Below are positions 1 through 7,991 of a stretch of DNA of 64,000 nucleotides, one piece after another; position 1 is the first letter of the stretch, and every line of letters starts with the position of its first letter. The notes beneath the pieces are model-generated. The model ran no database searches. It saw nothing but the letters and a program-made list of their open reading frames with translations, and was not told where the DNA came from. Source of the DNA: Clostridia bacterium (GTDB taxonomy: Bacteria > Bacillota > Clostridia > Oscillospirales > CAG-272); the NCBI GenBank assembly GCA_017556745.1, contig JAFYMF010000032.1, forward strand, positions 1 through 64,000, given 5' to 3'. Made by a program: the position numbers and the translations under genes.

Positions 1-192
1 AACATGGCTGCAGGTCCTTCCAGCTACGGTATGACCGATACCATGGGCCGTATGCACTCCGATGCGCAGTTCGCAGGTTCTTCCTCTGTTCCCGCGCACG
101 TAGAGATGATGGGTCTCATCGGTGCAGGTAACAACCCAATGGTTGGTATGACCGTTGCTTGTGCAGTTGCTATCGAAGAGAGCCAGAAGTAA
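1..192 (+). CDS. GGGtGRT-family protein, C-terminal 63 residues (5' end outside window)
   Basis: The reading frame is open from the first base and stops at TAA 190-192. The residues NMAAGPSSYGMTDTMGR, SSSVPAHVEMMG and GNNPMVGMTVACAVAIEE match my memory of the C-terminus of the conserved GGGtGRT protein family, which is about 310-335 residues long and of unknown biochemical role. The decayed copy at 1375-1623 preserves the preceding CTGRTLHPDN stretch, which includes the family's name-giving GRT motif, and this supports the assignment. The gene is followed by two hairpins. Its 3' end is repeated in decayed form three more times downstream. Function is unknown; the family assignment comes from memory, not a search. 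Confidence 0.8.
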   Translation, partial: NMAAGPSSYGMTDTMGRMHSDAQFAGSSSVPAHVEMMGLIGAGNNPMVGMTVACAVAIEESQK

Positions 193-212
193 TTTAATAC
201 ATTTGTGTTTAT

Positions 213-248
213 GTGGGGAAAACCTTTTTGAAAAAAGGTTTTCCCCAC
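213..248 (+). terminator. Long hairpin after GGGtGRT gene (repeat copy A)
   Basis: GTGGGGAAAACCTTTTT pairs perfectly over 17 bp with its complement around a 2-nt loop, 20 bases after the stop codon. The same hairpin recurs at 2805-2839 and 5694-5726, so it belongs to the repeated 3'-end module. It is a likely terminator, although the T run lies inside the stem and not after it. Confidence 0.7.
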
Positions 249-277
249 ACCCTTTTCGAAAAACTTTTATAAAAACA

Positions 278-313
278 GACACATCATTTTCGGGTGTTAC
301 TCGATGGTGTGTC
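278..313 (+). terminator. GACACATCA hairpin (repeat copy A)
   Basis: GACACATCA (278-286) pairs with TGGTGTGTC (305-313, one G-T pair), followed by AATTTTTT. The same stem with different loops recurs at 2869-2906, 5754-5790 and 6778-6817. Rho-independent terminator as a second stop behind the first hairpin. Confidence 0.6.
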
Positions 314-376
314 CAATTTTTTGGAGTGTTTTTTCGATTGTTGGATTGAGGACGGAGAATATATAGCCTGTAACGA

Positions 377-405
377 TTGACAATACGGGGTATATGTGCT
401 ATCAT
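377..405 (+). promoter_or_regulatory. Putative promoter of the MscS gene
   Basis: TTGACA (377-382), 17-bp spacer, TATCAT (400-405), 72 bases upstream of the chosen start codon. The -35 is a full consensus and the -10 has one mismatch. Confidence 0.5.
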
Positions 406-477
406 TAAATCGATTTGTATTCCCTTGTGTTTACGCGGAAACAATCACAATACGTATTTTTTGAAGGAGATTCTCTT

Positions 478-1305
478 ATGGATACCACATTCAGCTTTGC
501 CTCTTGGTTTGTAACGTTTGTCAATTCCTACCTTACCGGGAAAGTAATTGATATTTTGTTTGCTATTCTCGTACTCGTTGTAGGATTTTCGGTGGTAAAA
601 ATGTTATCCAAAGCGCTTCAAAAGACGAAAGGTTTTAAAAAGCTTGACAGCAATGTAAAATCTTTTTTTACCAATTTCATTGAGCTTATGTTGAAGGTGA
701 TTGTTGTTCTGACTGCCGTTATCATCATCGGTGTGCCGGAATCTTCGGTTATCGCTGTACTCGGTTCCTGCGGTCTTGCGATCGGTCTGGCACTTCAGGG
801 CGGATTGTCCAATATTGCCAGCGGTGTCATTTTGATGTTCTGTAAGCCGTTCCATGTCGGTGATTTTATTTCCAGCAGCGGTGTCAGCGGTACCGTCAAA
901 GACATCAATATTTATTATACGCTGATTACGACCGGTGACAATCAGGATATCAGTGTTCCGAATTCCACACTGGCCAACAGCATGATCACCAATCTTTCTA
1001 CCGAGTCCACCCGTCGTCTGGATTTCGATTTCAGCATTTCTTACGATGCGGATATTGATGCTGCCAGAAAAGTGATTTTGGAAACGGCACAGGCCAATGA
1101 GAAGATTGCTAAAGATCCGGCACCGGTTGTGTTGGTGGCGGCTCACGGCGATTCCGCAATAACGATGAAACTTCGGGTATGGTGTGATTCCAACAATTAC
1201 TGGGCAGTGAATTTCGAGATGTGGGAGAATGTCAAGAAAGCGCTTGACAAAGCCGGTATTGAGATTCCGTATCAGTACGTCAATGTGATTATGAAGAATT
1301 CGTAA
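478..1305 (+). CDS. mscS: MscS-family small-conductance mechanosensitive channel
   Basis: This 275-residue membrane protein is a member of the MscS family, which opens under membrane tension during hypo-osmotic shock. The start ATG at 478 follows AAGGAG by 8 bases; an in-frame ATG at 415 lacks a ribosome binding site. Three N-terminal hydrophobic segments are visible. The third is the pore helix, with the Gly/Ala-rich GSCGLAIGLALQGGLSN typical of MscS TM3, followed by the FCKPFHVGDFI entry to the beta domain (SSSGVSGTVKDI) and an alpha/beta C-terminal cage. The length fits minimal MscS proteins. The gene stands alone between two copies of the GGGtGRT 3' end, which suggests it was captured between repeats. 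Confidence 0.93.
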   Translation: MDTTFSFASWFVTFVNSYLTGKVIDILFAILVLVVGFSVVKMLSKALQKTKGFKKLDSNVKSFFTNFIELMLKVIVVLTAVIIIGVPESSVIAVLGSCGLAIGLALQGGLSNIASGVILMFCKPFHVGDFISSSGVSGTVKDINIYYTLITTGDNQDISVPNSTLANSMITNLSTESTRRLDFDFSISYDADIDAARKVILETAQANEKIAKDPAPVVLVAAHGDSAITMKLRVWCDSNNYWAVNFEMWENVKKALDKAGIEIPYQYVNVIMKNS

Positions 1306-1374
1306 TTTCGGATGGAAATACAAAAGGGGGGTACTGTACAAAGTATGGTATCCCCTTATGCTGTATTGGGATGG

Positions 1375-1623
1375 AAATCCGTTAGCGGCTGTACCGGCCG
1401 TACGCTGCATCCCGATAACATGGCTGCAGGTCCGTCCAGCTATGGTATGACCGACATCATAGGTCGTATGTACTCCGACGCGCAGTTCGCAGGTTCCTCC
1501 TCCGTTCCCGCGCACGTAGAGATGATGGGTCTCATCGGCGCGGGTAACAACCCCATGGTGGGAGTATAAATACTCCGTATGACTGTTGCTTGCGCAGTTG
1601 CAATCGAAGAGGCTAGCAAGTAA
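1375..1623 (+). pseudogene. GGGtGRT 3'-end fragment, copy B
   Basis: In frame, this encodes CTGRTLHPDNMAAGPSSYGMTD and continues to SSSVPAHVEMMG and GNNPMVG, nearly identical to the end of the gene at 1-192. It has no start region. Relative to copy A, a 15-bp insertion (around 1558-1576) creates a perfect palindrome, GGAGTAT-AA-ATACTCC, with an in-frame TAA. After the insert the frame resumes as MTVACAVAIEEASK and stops at 1621-1623. It is a non-functional duplicate of the last quarter of the gene. Confidence 0.85.
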
Positions 1624-1652
1624 GAAATTCTTGAAGTGAATATAACAAAAAA

Positions 1653-1685
1653 GTGGAAGACTTTCAAAAAGTCTTCCGCTTTTTA
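1653..1685 (+). terminator. Terminator after copy B
   Basis: GTGGAAGAC (1653-1661) pairs with GTCTTCCGC (1671-1679), followed by TTTTT. Its sequence differs from the hairpins following copies A, C and D. Confidence 0.75.
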
Positions 1686-1702
1686 ATGAAATTAGCCGGA
1701 AT

Positions 1703-2503
1703 TCAATACATACCTATTATGTATACTTTAACTCGGTTTCCACACTGAAAGTCAAAACTTGCGCCCCAAAGAGCAGCACAGTTTTCGGAAAACAGGGACA
1801 TGCATTTTGACATTATCCTATTTATATCATCGATATCTGTTTCTTGGCAGACTTTCATTGCCATGAGTACAGAGGAGATATCGGAAATATGAGCCGATTC
1901 TCCAAACAATGTTCTAAAGTCGGCTGACAATATTTCTTCCTTTGTTCCCTCCATTACCTGAACCAGTACTGTTCGGTCTTCCTCTGTGGCAGGAATATCC
2001 GAAAGAGAAAGATTTACATATTCAGGAACACAAAATAGTTCTTTGATTGCCTCGGCACAGATATCCATCCCATCGGATGGGCAGGTAAACGTTCGGGTTA
2101 CAGTGCCGTCACTGACCACAATTTTCCTTTCGGTATTGTATCGCTGCAGGGTAATACTGCGGTTCCCATCGTCTGAAATATTCTTTGGTTTTCTTTCGTA
2201 ATATGCAATCTGTTCCGCACAGATTTTCTGCGCTTTTTGCAGTTCCTCTTCTTTTTGCCGAAGGATTTCGAGGATATGGGAATCGTCTGCATGGAGGATG
2301 TTATTTTTGATTTCTTCCAGCGTAAAACCCAGTTCCTTAAAAACAGTAATCAACTCGTATTCTCTTTCCTGCTCATCGTTATAATAACGATAGCCGTTTT
2401 CAGGATTTGTATAAGTTGCTTTCAACAGACCAATTCTTTCATAAAATCGCAGTGTTTTGGGGGATGTACCACACAGCGTAGCAAATTCGCTTATCTTTTT
2501 CAT
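1703..2503 (-). CDS. MerR-family transcriptional regulator
   Basis: This 266-residue regulator has an N-terminal MerR winged helix-turn-helix (ISEFATLCGTSPKTLRFYER, then IGLLKATYTNPENGYRYY) and a coiled dimerisation helix (about residues 75-115, EIL...KEEELQKAQKICAEQ). The roughly 150-residue C-terminal part is unknown, rich in acidic residues and Cys, and could sense a ligand; I do not recognise it as a GyrI-like domain. The start at 2503 follows GGAGG at the right distance; an upstream in-frame ATG at 2548 lies within the promoter. The promoter has the long 19-bp spacer characteristic of MerR-activated promoters, so autoregulation is likely. No target gene lies beside it in the same direction. 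Confidence 0.88.
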   Translation of the reverse strand: MKKISEFATLCGTSPKTLRFYERIGLLKATYTNPENGYRYYNDEQEREYELITVFKELGFTLEEIKNNILHADDSHILEILRQKEEELQKAQKICAEQIAYYERKPKNISDDGNRSITLQRYNTERKIVVSDGTVTRTFTCPSDGMDICAEAIKELFCVPEYVNLSLSDIPATEEDRTVLVQVMEGTKEEILSADFRTLFGESAHISDISSVLMAMKVCQETDIDDINRIMSKCMSLFSENCAALWGASFDFQCGNRVKVYIIGMY

Positions 2504-2531
2504 GTTTTTCCTCCGCGTCTTTGTTGATAGT

Positions 2532-2562
2532 ATTATATCATTACACAATAGGGGAAAGTCAA
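2532..2562 (-). promoter_or_regulatory. MerR-type promoter with 19-bp spacer
   Basis: On the minus strand, TTGACT (2557-2562) and TATAAT (2532-2537) are separated by 19 bp. Normal sigma-A spacing is 17 bp; 19 bp is the hallmark of promoters that MerR proteins untwist. The spacer carries the half-site-like TTTCCCCTA. Confidence 0.65.
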
Positions 2563-2701
2563 GGGAATTATAAAAGAATTTTCAACATTTTTTCAACAAC
2601 AGACAGAGCCGTATAGAGCCGATTAGGGATAAAAAATTGCAAAAAACCTTCTCATAGCCAAAAAAAGTTTATGAGAACGGAAAAATGCCATTCCATAGTA
2701 A

Positions 2702-2784
2702 GAGGTAACAACCCCATGGTGGGAGTATAAATACTCCGTATGACTGTTGCTTGCGCAGTTGCTATCGAAGAGAGCCAGAAGTAA
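2702..2784 (+). pseudogene. GGGtGRT 3'-end fragment, copy C
   Basis: Only the last roughly 80 bases of the gene remain, from GGTAACAACCCC to TAA 2782-2784. It shares copy B's 15-bp palindromic insertion but its tail and downstream hairpins are those of copy A, so it is a mosaic of the two. The rest of 2504-2701 holds only the MerR promoter and no recognisable gene. Confidence 0.8.
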
Positions 2785-2804
2785 TTTAATACATTTGTGT
2801 TTAT

Positions 2805-2906
2805 GTGGGAAAACCTTTTTGAAAAAAGGTTTTCCCCACACCCTTTTCGAAAAACTTTTATAAAAAACAGACACATCACTTTGGAAATGTCCTTTGTGAT
2901 GTGTCT
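2805..2906. repeat. Paired hairpins of repeat copy C
   Basis: Hairpin 1 (2805-2839) is the GTGGG-AAAACC stem; hairpin 2 (2869-2906) pairs AGACACATCAC with GTGATGTGTCT. The joining sequence CCCTTTTCGAAAAACTTTTA is the same as in copy A. Hairpin 2 lies 20 bases beyond the stop of the minus-strand XRE gene at 2927 and can terminate it. Confidence 0.75.
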
Positions 2907-2926
2907 TTGCTTTGTAAAGTATTGTG

Positions 2927-4027
2927 TTAATCTTCAAAATTAACGCCGCCGAAAGGGTATTCGATTCCCGGCATTGCTTTTACTTTTTCAGTATATGCCA
3001 TAAAACGTTCGGTATCTCGGATGCTGTCAAATGCGTGATTTTGGATATGGCATAGAATATAGTCGCGTTGATTGTGTGTGAATGCGAGGTCGTGATTATA
3101 GACTATCTCATTCATGAACGGATTGTTCTCATATCTGTGCTCACCGAGGGGATTATTATCTTTAAACAGAGCAGTTTCATACCATTTGTCCAGTACCTCA
3201 TACGTTTTTTCGTAATTTTCGATGGCTGAATAACATTTGGCGAGGTCTGTATAAAGATATATGTATACATAGGAAATCCACACCTTATCTCCGAGATAGG
3301 TGAGATCAAGGATTTTTTCGGCGGTTTCATACGCGAATATTTTGGTTTCCGTGTCGGAAAATTGCATTCTCATAATAGCCCACGCCATGCCTTCGCCGTA
3401 GTATCTGAAAACATTCTGGCACCAGTAGTTTTTCTTTTCATATTCATTAAGCTTTGACAGCATCTCCGCCTTTAGAGTTCCCCAATCGCCGCCCATATTT
3501 GCTATGCGGAGTGCGTTCTCGGAATCACCGAGAGTGTTATAGATGTGATGAAGTGATTCGATCGTTTGGCTTCTGAGATCGTTGTCGGTACTGTCATCGA
3601 GAACTTTTTCGTAAAATTCTACGGCTTTTTTATTATGCTGGGTAAAGTCTTCATCGTCATAAGCGCTTGCGCAGTATTCGTGAGTTTCGGCAATTTTAAA
3701 ACGTATAGTGTTATTGTGGGGGTATCTCTCATACAGCTTCATCCATGTCTCAAGAGCGTCTTCGTTTGAGGTTTCGAGAGCATCGCAGTATCTCCGTGTT
3801 TCTTCAATTTCTTTTTCCATGCTGTCCGAACTGATTCCGAAAAGAACGTCGGCCGACACGCCGAAAAGTGTAGAAAGAGGGACGATCTGCGAAATATCCG
3901 GTGAACAGGTTTCCATTTCCCATTTTGATACTGCCTGTGCCGAGATATTCAGCCGTGCCGCAAGCTCTTCCTGTGTCATTCCGTGTTCCTTGCGGAGTTT
4001 TCTGATGTTCTGTCCTATTGTCGTCAT
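2927..4027 (-). CDS. XRE-family regulator with TPR-like C-terminal domain (1)
   Basis: This 366-residue protein has an N-terminal XRE/Cro helix-turn-helix (residues about 5-62: IRKLRKEHGMTQEELAARLN, then ISAQAVSKWE) followed by about 290 residues of mostly helical, aromatic- and acid-rich sequence resembling tetratricopeptide repeats. This arrangement is seen in helix-turn-helix sensors that bind peptides or small ligands, for example the RNPP group; no ligand can be named here. The ATG at 4027 follows AAAGGAG. It is one of three paralogues in the window (4214-5383, 6859-7920), all minus strand, with a GGGtGRT repeat copy at its 3' side. No peptide precursor gene was recognised next to it. 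Confidence 0.85.
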   Translation of the reverse strand: MTTIGQNIRKLRKEHGMTQEELAARLNISAQAVSKWEMETCSPDISQIVPLSTLFGVSADVLFGISSDSMEKEIEETRRYCDALETSNEDALETWMKLYERYPHNNTIRFKIAETHEYCASAYDDEDFTQHNKKAVEFYEKVLDDSTDNDLRSQTIESLHHIYNTLGDSENALRIANMGGDWGTLKAEMLSKLNEYEKKNYWCQNVFRYYGEGMAWAIMRMQFSDTETKIFAYETAEKILDLTYLGDKVWISYVYIYLYTDLAKCYSAIENYEKTYEVLDKWYETALFKDNNPLGEHRYENNPFMNEIVYNHDLAFTHNQRDYILCHIQNHAFDSIRDTERFMAYTEKVKAMPGIEYPFGGVNFED

Positions 4028-4116
4028 GGTTTTCTCCTTTGAAATGATTTCCGGTACCGTTAATTGTATTATACCAGAAAATCATTTTTGTTTAAATGGA
4101 TTGAATTGACAGAAAA

Positions 4117-4135
4117 ACACAACCGTGGGTTGTGT
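4117..4135 (+). other. Small hairpin upstream of XRE gene 1
   Basis: ACACAACC pairs with GGTTGTGT. It lies between the two XRE genes, upstream of the first. It may be an operator or the end of the second gene's transcript; there is no T run. Confidence 0.3.
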
Positions 4136-4213
4136 CAGAATCCCGGCTTAACTTTCATTAGGGTCGGTTGATGGTAAGAAGCTGTTTTGAGGAAGTCTGC
4201 AGCCGCTCTGCTT

Positions 4214-5383
4214 CTACTGTTCATTTCCTAATGCAATTGATTTTGCTTTTTCAATACACTTTAAATATCTTTCCTCGTTTCGAACCGAATCAAAATGTTC
4301 CCATCCATTATACCATTCGTATGTTGATGTATCATACTCGCGCACAGTCATAAAATCATAGAGGTATTCACGCCACACTCTAAGGTAAAACAAATTGGGA
4401 CAAAATTCTTCTCTGCTTCCGTTAAAAATAAAACGCTGACGGAATATATTGATTTCAAGACCATTCCACGAAGTCATATTGTCACCAAACGTCATAACCT
4501 TATTGAAAAACGGATCGTTTACCCATTTATCAAACAATTCAATGGATTTTTCAAGATAATAATAACCATCCTCCTTATTACCAAGTCCGAATTTAGCAGC
4601 TGCTATATGAGCATGAAATCTTGCATAGGCACCTAACCATAGCACAGGTATTTTTCCATCAGTAGCAAATGAATCTATAATGTTTACTCGCTTTATACAC
4701 CAATCAAGCAGTTCTTTCGGCACATCATAACAACGGTCAAGACGAAACATATAATGAAGCAGCAGATTGAAGTCATTTACGCGGTGATACATCCGGCTTT
4801 CTGCCTTTTTTCCCAGTTTCCATAAACGTTCCTCAAAAATCTCCATTGAAGTGTTTTGATATTCTGTACAAGTCATTTTATACCATTTTTCAAATTCATC
4901 ATCCGGGCAGATCATACACATACATTTTATGGCTTTTTCCCGTGTCTTTTGATTTAAGCTTTCTGCAACTACTTTTTCGCAAGTTTCTTTCACAATGGGA
5001 ACGTATTCTTTTCGTTTTTCATCAGACAATTCCATTGCCTGTGTTATTAGGGTACTCAAAAAGCAATCTGTTCTCGGATATTTTTTTGAGTACTCAACCG
5101 ACAACTTAAATTTATCTTCTGTGGTCATTCCCACACCCATTTTATGATAAAAATTATTTTTAGCTTGACGTTTACATATTTCGTCATTACCAAGCAGCTC
5201 GTCAATCGTTATACCAAAATAATTTGCAATGATAGGAAGAAGAGAAACATCCGGAAATCCTTCTCCTCTTTCCCATTTACTCACCGATTGAGGTGAAATT
5301 CCTATTTTGATAGCAAGCTCTTCCTGAGTCAAGTCCTCTTTACGTCTGTAATGTTTTATGCGATTTGCAAAAATATCTTTCAT
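4214..5383 (-). CDS. XRE-family regulator with TPR-like C-terminal domain (2)
   Basis: This 389-residue protein has an XRE helix-turn-helix at residues about 4-60 (IKHYRRKEDLTQEELAIKIG, then ISPQSVSKWERGEGFPD) and a long helical C-terminal region rich in Trp, Tyr and Cys. The start at 5383 follows AGGGGT. The overall plan is the same as the genes at 2927 and 6859, but the C-terminal domains are only distantly alike, so they probably sense different signals. The 570-base gap beyond its start (5384-5953) holds repeat copy D and the promoter of the PHP gene. Confidence 0.83.
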   Translation of the reverse strand: MKDIFANRIKHYRRKEDLTQEELAIKIGISPQSVSKWERGEGFPDVSLLPIIANYFGITIDELLGNDEICKRQAKNNFYHKMGVGMTTEDKFKLSVEYSKKYPRTDCFLSTLITQAMELSDEKRKEYVPIVKETCEKVVAESLNQKTREKAIKCMCMICPDDEFEKWYKMTCTEYQNTSMEIFEERLWKLGKKAESRMYHRVNDFNLLLHYMFRLDRCYDVPKELLDWCIKRVNIIDSFATDGKIPVLWLGAYARFHAHIAAAKFGLGNKEDGYYYLEKSIELFDKWVNDPFFNKVMTFGDNMTSWNGLEINIFRQRFIFNGSREEFCPNLFYLRVWREYLYDFMTVREYDTSTYEWYNGWEHFDSVRNEERYLKCIEKAKSIALGNEQ

Positions 5384-5604
5384 TTCTATACCCCTAAATA
5401 TAAAAGTACGAGGCGCCTTCGTCTAAGTTGAATATATCATAAATGATCTTTAAAAACAACAACTGTTTACGACGGCCAACTACACTATTAGTTGAAAAAA
5501 CATCGTAACAGTGTTGTAAATATAAAAAAACAAATTGTGCAACAACCGTAAAATAATTATATCAAAACCATTATCTGCAGCGAAATAATATGTCCCATTA
5601 ACAC

Positions 5605-5673
5605 AGGCAGGGAGTATCTATACTACGTATAACTGTCGTTTTCACAGCCCCAATCGAAGAGAGTCGAAAGTAA
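5605..5673 (+). pseudogene. GGGtGRT 3'-end fragment, copy D (highly decayed)
   Basis: GGGAGTATCTATACTACGTA resembles the palindromic insertion of copies B and C with substitutions, and ATCGAAGAGAGTCGAAAGTAA matches the final codons of the gene. It is the oldest-looking copy and has no intact frame. The remaining bases of 5384-5604 hold no recognisable feature. Confidence 0.7.
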
Positions 5674-5693
5674 TTAAATAGTTTTGTATTTAT

Positions 5694-5790
5694 GTGGGGA
5701 AAACCTTTAAAAAAGGTTTTCCCCACACCCTTTTCGAAAAAAATTAATAAAATAGACACATCACTTTGGGGAAGCCTCAATGATGTGTCT
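5694..5790. repeat. Paired hairpins of repeat copy D
   Basis: GTGGGGAAAACCTTT (5694-5708) pairs with 5712-5726, a shortened form of the copy A stem. AGACACATCA (5754-5763) pairs with TGATGTGTCT (5781-5790) and is followed by GTTTTT. Both stems are conserved while loops have changed. Confidence 0.75.
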
Positions 5791-5831
5791 GTTTTTCTGC
5801 TTTTTTAGCTATGTGGAAATATGTGTGATCC

Positions 5832-5860
5832 TTGCTTTTTTGTGTAAAGGATATTATAAT
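5832..5860 (+). promoter_or_regulatory. Promoter of PHP gene 1
   Basis: TTGCTT (5832-5837), 17-bp spacer, TATAAT (5855-5860), about 94 bases upstream of the start codon. Confidence 0.6.
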
Positions 5861-5953
5861 ATATTTTGATAGAACGAGCTGAGTCTCAATATGTGTTCTT
5901 TGATTGAAAACATAAAATCACGAGAAAATTATTTATATCGGAGGTTATAGGCT

Positions 5954-6727
5954 ATGAGATTTGAACCTGATCATGATTTTCACATACACACCAAGTTGTC
6001 ATTTTGCTCCAATGACCCTGAGCAAAGTACAGAGAATATTTTAAAATACGGTGAGAAAAACGGTTTTAAAACTCTCTGCTTCACCGATCACATGTGGGAT
6101 ACTGCCCGTATTCCCACCGACCACCATTTTTATAAGAATCAGACCTACGAATATATCTGCGGTTCCCTGCCTCTGCCGGAGAGTGATAAGGTAAAGCTGC
6201 TTTTCGGTTGTGAGACCGATCTTAATTCGGATATGGTTTTGGGTGTTTCCCCGGAGGTAATGGATAAGCTGGATTTTATAATAATCGCTATCAATCATTT
6301 TCACATGGATGATTTCACCTGCACGGGTGAAGAGACAAGAGAAGAGCTTGCAAAGCTTTTTATAAAGAGATTTGATGCTGTCCTTGATATGGATCTTCCC
6401 TTTCACAAGATAGGTATGGCACATCTGTGTGGGGGAGAGATCACCAGAAGCCGTGCAGTTCCTGACAGTGAGTACCGCAGGGTCTTTGCAAAGGCGGCGG
6501 ACAGAGGAATAGGAATTGAGATAAATCTGCGGCTTCAATCAATGACGGGAGAACACAAGGATGCTGTTATGGCACCGTTGTTCATCGCAAAGGAAGAAGG
6601 ATGTAAATTCTATCTCGGAAGCGATATACATCATCCGCATAATATGCCGGACGTTTTGGAACGGTTTAATACCGCCATAGATATTCTTGATCTTAAGGAA
6701 GAGGACAAGTTTATAATAGGAAAATAA
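5954..6727 (+). CDS. PHP-domain metal-dependent phosphoesterase (1)
   Basis: This 257-residue protein has a polymerase-and-histidinol-phosphatase (PHP) fold, a TIM-like barrel binding up to three metals. Metal-ligand motifs are visible in order: D8-F-H10-I-H12 (HDFHIHT), CFTDHMWD, GCETDL, INHFHMD, GIEINLR and GSDIHHPH. These proteins hydrolyse phosphoesters; histidinol phosphatase is one relative, but no his genes are nearby, so the substrate is unknown. GGAGG lies 8 bases before the ATG. It is paralogous to the gene at 8167-8982, and each PHP gene is next to an XRE regulator on the opposite strand, which suggests paired regulation. Confidence 0.85.
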   Translation: MRFEPDHDFHIHTKLSFCSNDPEQSTENILKYGEKNGFKTLCFTDHMWDTARIPTDHHFYKNQTYEYICGSLPLPESDKVKLLFGCETDLNSDMVLGVSPEVMDKLDFIIIAINHFHMDDFTCTGEETREELAKLFIKRFDAVLDMDLPFHKIGMAHLCGGEITRSRAVPDSEYRRVFAKAADRGIGIEINLRLQSMTGEHKDAVMAPLFIAKEEGCKFYLGSDIHHPHNMPDVLERFNTAIDILDLKEEDKFIIGK

Positions 6728-6777
6728 GAGGATATTGTTACATATCCGAGATCAAATAACAGGAAGTCTAAATAAAA

Positions 6778-6823
6778 CAGACACATCATTTTACGGAATT
6801 ATCCGATGATGTGTCTGTTTTTT
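6778..6823. terminator. Shared terminator, AGACACATCA-type hairpin (copy E)
   Basis: CAGACACATCAT (6778-6789) pairs perfectly with ATGATGTGTCTG (6806-6817), followed by TTTTTT. It lies between the convergent PHP gene and XRE gene 3 and can serve both. It has the stem of copies A, C and D without the GGGtGRT fragment. Confidence 0.8.
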
Positions 6824-6858
6824 GTCGGCGTTTGAAGATAGTTTAAAGGTAAAAAATA

Positions 6859-7920
6859 CTAATCGAATATTTTTTTGAAATCCTCACGATCATAAAGAGG
6901 AGTGAAAAGTTTATTGTCCATAATACATCCTCGTATATATTCGGTATGTGTGAGTTCTACACTTCTGCGGTCTCTGTAATCACTGCGGTAATCCTTTAAT
7001 AGTGGACATGTATATTCTTCTATGCACACTTTATCCATTTTATCATGTTCCCTTGCGTGGTCGAGGCAGACAGTGAGATGCTCAAGTGCCTTGATGAAAT
7101 CATTGCTCTGCATAGAATGCTTTGCGCGTTCAAGATAAATATCGGCGAGCCAAAAGTGAAATCGCTGATAGTTTCCGTCCGTGATAACGGCTTTAATTAT
7201 TGTTTCACAGGCATCCAGTGCCTCGGGAAAGCTTGAACGCCAAAGCGACTCAAGAGAGTCACACAGCTGTTGTATCCTCTTATATAGAATCTTTTTCCGC
7301 AAAGAATCCTGTTCTTCGCCTCTCAGACAGCAAAGTAACAAATTATATCGGTCTATTCCATCTTCCTCCGGATACAATTCTGCATATTTTTTAGCTTCAT
7401 TAAGATCATCCATGTTACTGTATGTGTAAACCAGCCCTGAGATAGCTTCTTTTTTCAGTATTGGATCATCGCAGTGCTCAAATGTTAACAGAAAATGCTT
7501 TGCTGAGTTTGAAAGAAGTTCTTTTCCCTTATCGGTATCAAAATATTTAACACTGCAACCTACGTACCACTCATCATATGCAAGCCAGTTAATGTATTTG
7601 AAGTCTGACGGATACTCGGACACCGCCTGACGTGCTATTTCAAGATCTGCTTCGTGGTCTTTCATCCAGTAGTCGAAATATTCGGAATCAAAATATGCTT
7701 TCCTTTCGTCCCTTTCTATAGGGACTAAACCTAATAACTCGTCTGTACTTACGCTTAGAAGTCTTGCAAGCGGGACGATCATTGAGATATCGGGTACCGT
7801 CATACCACATTCCCACTTTGATACGGCTTTATACGTTATTCCTAACATATCAGCAAGCTTTTCCTGTGTAAAGTCTTTTTTCTTACGCAGTTCTTTAATT
7901 CTTTTTCCTATTTCATTCAT
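6859..7920 (-). CDS. XRE-family regulator with TPR-like C-terminal domain (3)
   Basis: This 353-residue protein has an XRE helix-turn-helix at residues about 4-60 (IKELRKKKDFTQEKLADMLG, then ITYKAVSKWECGMTVPD), an acidic linker, and a helical C-terminal half with repeated helix pairs (CDDPILKKEAISGLVYTYSN; DFIKALEHLTVCLDHAREHD) that look like tetratricopeptide repeats. The start at 7920 follows ACGAGGT. It is divergent from PHP gene 2 at 8167, with promoters for both in the 246-base gap, so it may regulate that gene; this is inferred from arrangement only. Confidence 0.85.
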   Translation of the reverse strand: MNEIGKRIKELRKKKDFTQEKLADMLGITYKAVSKWECGMTVPDISMIVPLARLLSVSTDELLGLVPIERDERKAYFDSEYFDYWMKDHEADLEIARQAVSEYPSDFKYINWLAYDEWYVGCSVKYFDTDKGKELLSNSAKHFLLTFEHCDDPILKKEAISGLVYTYSNMDDLNEAKKYAELYPEEDGIDRYNLLLCCLRGEEQDSLRKKILYKRIQQLCDSLESLWRSSFPEALDACETIIKAVITDGNYQRFHFWLADIYLERAKHSMQSNDFIKALEHLTVCLDHAREHDKMDKVCIEEYTCPLLKDYRSDYRDRRSVELTHTEYIRGCIMDNKLFTPLYDREDFKKIFD

Positions 7921-7962
7921 TTGTGTATACCTCGTAAAAAATCAAGAGCTCTTTATGATGTT

Positions 7963-7991
7963 AGTATAACAGATTCGTTCTGTCGGCACAA
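7963..7991 (-). promoter_or_regulatory. Promoter of XRE gene 3
   Basis: On the minus strand, TTGTGC (7986-7991), 17-bp spacer, TATACT (7963-7968). ACAGAACGAATCTGT inside the spacer is a dyad (ACAGA/TCTGT) that could be an operator. Confidence 0.5.

Noticed and set aside
213..248. Long hairpin considered as an inverted-repeat insertion element
   Set aside because: It immediately follows stop codons in three places and behaves as part of the gene 3'-end module; a terminator is the simpler reading.
604..1515. 303-codon minus-strand frame over mscS
   Set aside because: It runs antisense through mscS and on into the copy B fragment, without a ribosome binding site or family resemblance.
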